From Lachnospiraceae bacterium (GTDB lineage Bacteria > Bacillota_A > Clostridia > Lachnospirales > Lachnospiraceae): DNA of 35,051 bases. This document shows, piece after piece, positions 32,846-35,051 of the stretch (position 1 is the first letter of the stretch; the number at the start of each line of letters is the position of its first letter). Location of the stretch: contig JAEEXJ010000023.1 in NCBI GenBank assembly GCA_016291475.1, positions 1 through 35,051 on the forward strand, given 5' to 3'. A program made the translations under genes and the position numbers. The notes below the pieces were generated by a model that was given only the letters and a program-made list of their open reading frames with translations, made no database searches and was not told the origin of the DNA.

Positions 32846-35051
32846 TCAGTGTAAGAATTCGATTGATTTAAGGCTTGCAGCTCCGCCGCCCTTGTAGGTC
32901 AGATATAAGGGAAGTACACCGCTCACTTTCTTATCAAAGGTGCAGGTACCTTCCTGCCATTCGTTGGAGTTGTTACCGTGGATCTTACCAAGTACTTCTC
33001 CGTCTATTGAAGTTCTTATCTCGAAATCTCCGTCGAAATAAGCTCTGGTCTTGATCTTAAGACCTGTTACATCTTTCATGTCGAAATACTTGAATCCGAT
33101 GGTGGTTGTATCAACGATTGCTTTGATATAGCCTTCGTACTTGTCGTTGTCTTTGCCTTCCTGAACCACTCTGGGAGCATTGTCCTCTACATATATCTTG
33201 TGATCTTTGGTGAAGATATTACATGCAAGGTATGAAGGATATTCTCCGAAATCGGAAAGAGGACCGCCGTTAAGTCCGCAGGATGTCATCTCAACCTGTA
33301 TTATATGTCCGTCATCGGTGAATGAAAGCTTTTCAGCACATCCCTGTCTGGAGAACCATGTTCCGTTGGTGTGACGGTGATAGAAGATATACCAGTCATC
33401 ACCGATCTGAACCATACTTCCGTGATTGTTTCCGCCGTAAGCCGATGCCTGATCAGCAGGCTTGTAGGAGTCTATATGCATATCGTTGTTGCTTACGATG
33501 ACTCCGCCGTATACATAAGGACCTTCGGGATCTTTGGAAGTTGCATAGCAGAGCTCGTGCATTACTTCCGATGAATAAATGAAGTAATAGATATCTCCGC
33601 GCTTTCTAATGGATGAAGCTTCAAAGAATGCATGTCCTTCGTAGCCTGTTCCCTCGGAATACTGAGCTCCGGGTACAACGATCTTGGGGGCTTTCTTAAT
33701 GGTAAGCATGTCCTTATCAAGAACGGTGAGCATGGATCCGTGTCTTGATTTGTCACCGTGTCCGCAGAATCCGGTGAAGAGGTATGTTGTATCACCTTCT
33801 GTAAGTACACCGGGATCGAACTGAGGCTCGTCACCTTCCTTATCACCCAGTTTTGTTCCGTCTTCATAGTGGACATATCCGTAGAACTTGTAAGGTCCTG
33901 CTGGAGTATCACTTACTGCAACAGATACGACATTTACTCTGTCCAGAACATAATACAGATAATATCTGCCGTCGGGTCCGACTGTTACATCGGGAGCATA
34001 GAGTTCCATAACTCCGTCCTTATTAAGTTCGTCGGTATCCTTGGGATAAATGATTCCTTCGTATTTCCAGTTGCCCAGATCGTTAATATCCGCGGACCAG
34101 CAGACATAATCTCCGAGGCAGAAGGTTTCTCCGCCGTAGATATCATGTGAGCCGTATACATATACTCTGTTTCCGAATACGTAAGGCTCTCCGTCGGGAA
34201 CATATTCCCATGAAGGAAGATAAGGATTTACAGCCTGCTTCTTGCTGCGCTGTCTGATTCCTCCTTCTTTTCTCGGAAGGGCACCGCTTCCTGTAAATTC
34301 CATTTCGTTGCGGTCTTCATCCGTATAAGGAAGCCACTTGGGAAGTTTTTTCTTGTCAAACCCGAGTCCGTTGGGATCACCGGTCTTTACGAAGTTAACG
34401 ATATAATCGCTCATCTGTTGAGCAAGATCGTAATGTCTTCCTGTATAAGGTCTGTGGCACTTTTCAAGTGTGTCAAAGAAGAACCACAGATCGCATGAGT
34501 GGAATGTTCCGGGATAGCTGTCACCTTCATGACCGTCACCGGGAATATCGGGATCGAAACGGTAGTAGTAGAAATTCTGATCGGGAGATTTCTTGGCTGC
34601 TCCGCCGAGAGCATATTTAACGGAAAGTTCTACAGTGTTTACTCCGTTCATACTGAACTCGTCAGATGTGTTTCCTGCGATAATTGGAACATTGGGGCAC
34701 TGTCTGTTTATGAATCTCTCAACAGGGTCTCCCAAATAGTGGATGCCGTCTGTTATGGGGAAGAGCATGCGATACTTTTCACGGAACTTTCTGTATCCGT
34801 CAAAGATCTCTTCTGTGGAAAGTTTTCTTGCTTCTTCAAGACTCTTTACTCCGAGGATTTCGAAGAATTTGGCGCCGAAATCTTCAGCCTGTTCAAATGA
34901 AATTGGAGTGAAGATGTCTTCGGTGGGATTATCTACTTTGATGATGCCACTGAGAACTACGGCACCCTTAATGATCTTCTCGTTATCGGGGCAGGTGAGC
35001 TGGTTCATTACGCTGGCTCCGCCCGCAGACTGACCCATAATGGTGATCTTT
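32846..35051 (-). CDS. Carboxylesterase type B - GH43 - carbohydrate-binding fusion enzyme (5' end outside window)
   Basis: This is a probable two-activity hemicellulase. The frame runs off the window edge, so the esterase N-terminus is missing. Counting from the first internal Met (35038), residues 1-250 are the second half of a type B esterase. Its nucleophile elbow is TIMGQSAGG (Ser4), its acid Glu127 (NTSDEFS) and its histidine His180 (GTFHSCDLWF). A basic linker (about 252-270) leads to a GH43 five-blade propeller with base Asp282 (PDGEP), modulator Asp408 (FDPGVL) and acid Glu473 (FFEASSI). A CBM6-like beta domain (about 610-730, FDGDFEIRTSIDGEVLG) ends the chain. Likely substrates are acylated arabinoxylan side chains (inference). 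Whether it has a signal peptide cannot be seen. Confidence 0.9.
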   Translation of the reverse strand, partial: KITIMGQSAGGASVMNQLTCPDNEKIIKGAVVLSGIIKVDNPTEDIFTPISFEQAEDFGAKFFEILGVKSLEEARKLSTEEIFDGYRKFREKYRMLFPITDGIHYLGDPVERFINRQCPNVPIIAGNTSDEFSMNGVNTVELSVKYALGGAAKKSPDQNFYYYRFDPDIPGDGHEGDSYPGTFHSCDLWFFFDTLEKCHRPYTGRHYDLAQQMSDYIVNFVKTGDPNGLGFDKKKLPKWLPYTDEDRNEMEFTGSGALPRKEGGIRQRSKKQAVNPYLPSWEYVPDGEPYVFGNRVYVYGSHDIYGGETFCLGDYVCWSADINDLGNWKYEGIIYPKDTDELNKDGVMELYAPDVTVGPDGRYYLYYVLDRVNVVSVAVSDTPAGPYKFYGYVHYEDGTKLGDKEGDEPQFDPGVLTEGDTTYLFTGFCGHGDKSRHGSMLTVLDKDMLTIKKAPKIVVPGAQYSEGTGYEGHAFFEASSIRKRGDIYYFIYSSEVMHELCYATSKDPEGPYVYGGVIVSNNDMHIDSYKPADQASAYGGNNHGSMVQIGDDWYIFYHRHTNGTWFSRQGCAEKLSFTDDGHIIQVEMTSCGLNGGPLSDFGEYPSYLACNIFTKDHKIYVEDNAPRVVQEGKDNDKYEGYIKAIVDTTTIGFKYFDMKDVTGLKIKTRAYFDGDFEIRTSIDGEVLGKIHGNNSNEWQEGTCTFDKKVSGVLPLYLTYKGGGAASLKSIEFLH

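Overview
This window looks like a chromosomal segment of a Gram-positive anaerobe of the family Lachnospiraceae (Butyrivibrio/Pseudobutyrivibrio-like). That placement is inferred from protein style and gene content: a SpoIIIE/FtsK pump, an Nfn-type ferredoxin:NADP oxidoreductase, formyl-THF ligase, a LytTR/DUF3021 pair and a GH43 plant-polysaccharide enzyme. Coding density is very high, moderately GC-poor, with short gaps and many stop/start overlaps. I see no tRNA, rRNA, CRISPR array, prophage or insertion-sequence transposase. No stretch over 300 bases lacks a gene or RNA.

Region 1 (1-16.9 kb, all + strand) is housekeeping in long co-directional runs. It begins with the 3' end of ftsK/spoIIIE. 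One-carbon and redox genes follow: fhs, folD, a zinc-ribbon/TPR membrane protein, nfnA and nfnB. Next come a small membrane protein, rlmH, nth and pyrimidine-nucleoside phosphorylase. The conserved phoH - 7TM-HD - ybeY block follows, in which the 7TM-HD protein is a shortened PgpH relative that has lost its HD metal ligands. A flippase-like membrane protein, a COG2509-type FAD protein and an unknown protein end the region.

Region 2 (16.9-22.9 kb, +) starts at a textbook sigma-A promoter and holds proB, 5-formyl-THF cyclo-ligase, proA, gltX and a small membrane protein, closed by an intrinsic terminator. A separate gene follows, encoding a PIN/NYN-like nuclease domain with a long Lys/Glu/Ser tail.

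Region 3 (22.9-25.1 kb, - strand) is the main accessory island and the best candidate for an undescribed system. It is a four-gene, translationally overlapping operon: CPBP intramembrane protease, LytTR DNA-binding protein, DUF3021 membrane protein, and a small membrane protein with an HEYGH zincin motif. Two 12-bp direct repeats spaced 21 bp start to start lie just upstream of its promoter, the geometry expected for LytTR binding. Its last stop codon overlaps that of the convergent PIN/NYN gene.

Region 4 (25.1-32.8 kb, +) holds an orphan 850-residue solute-binding lipoprotein with a non-ATG start, then secG, rnr, smpB and ssrA (tmRNA), i.e. ribosome rescue and RNA decay genes together. A 32-bp near-perfect inverted repeat sits exactly between smpB and ssrA. 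A MATE transporter follows. Region 5 (32.8 kb to the end, - strand) is a 5'-truncated carboxylesterase-GH43-carbohydrate-binding fusion enzyme facing the MATE gene across a perfect bidirectional terminator.
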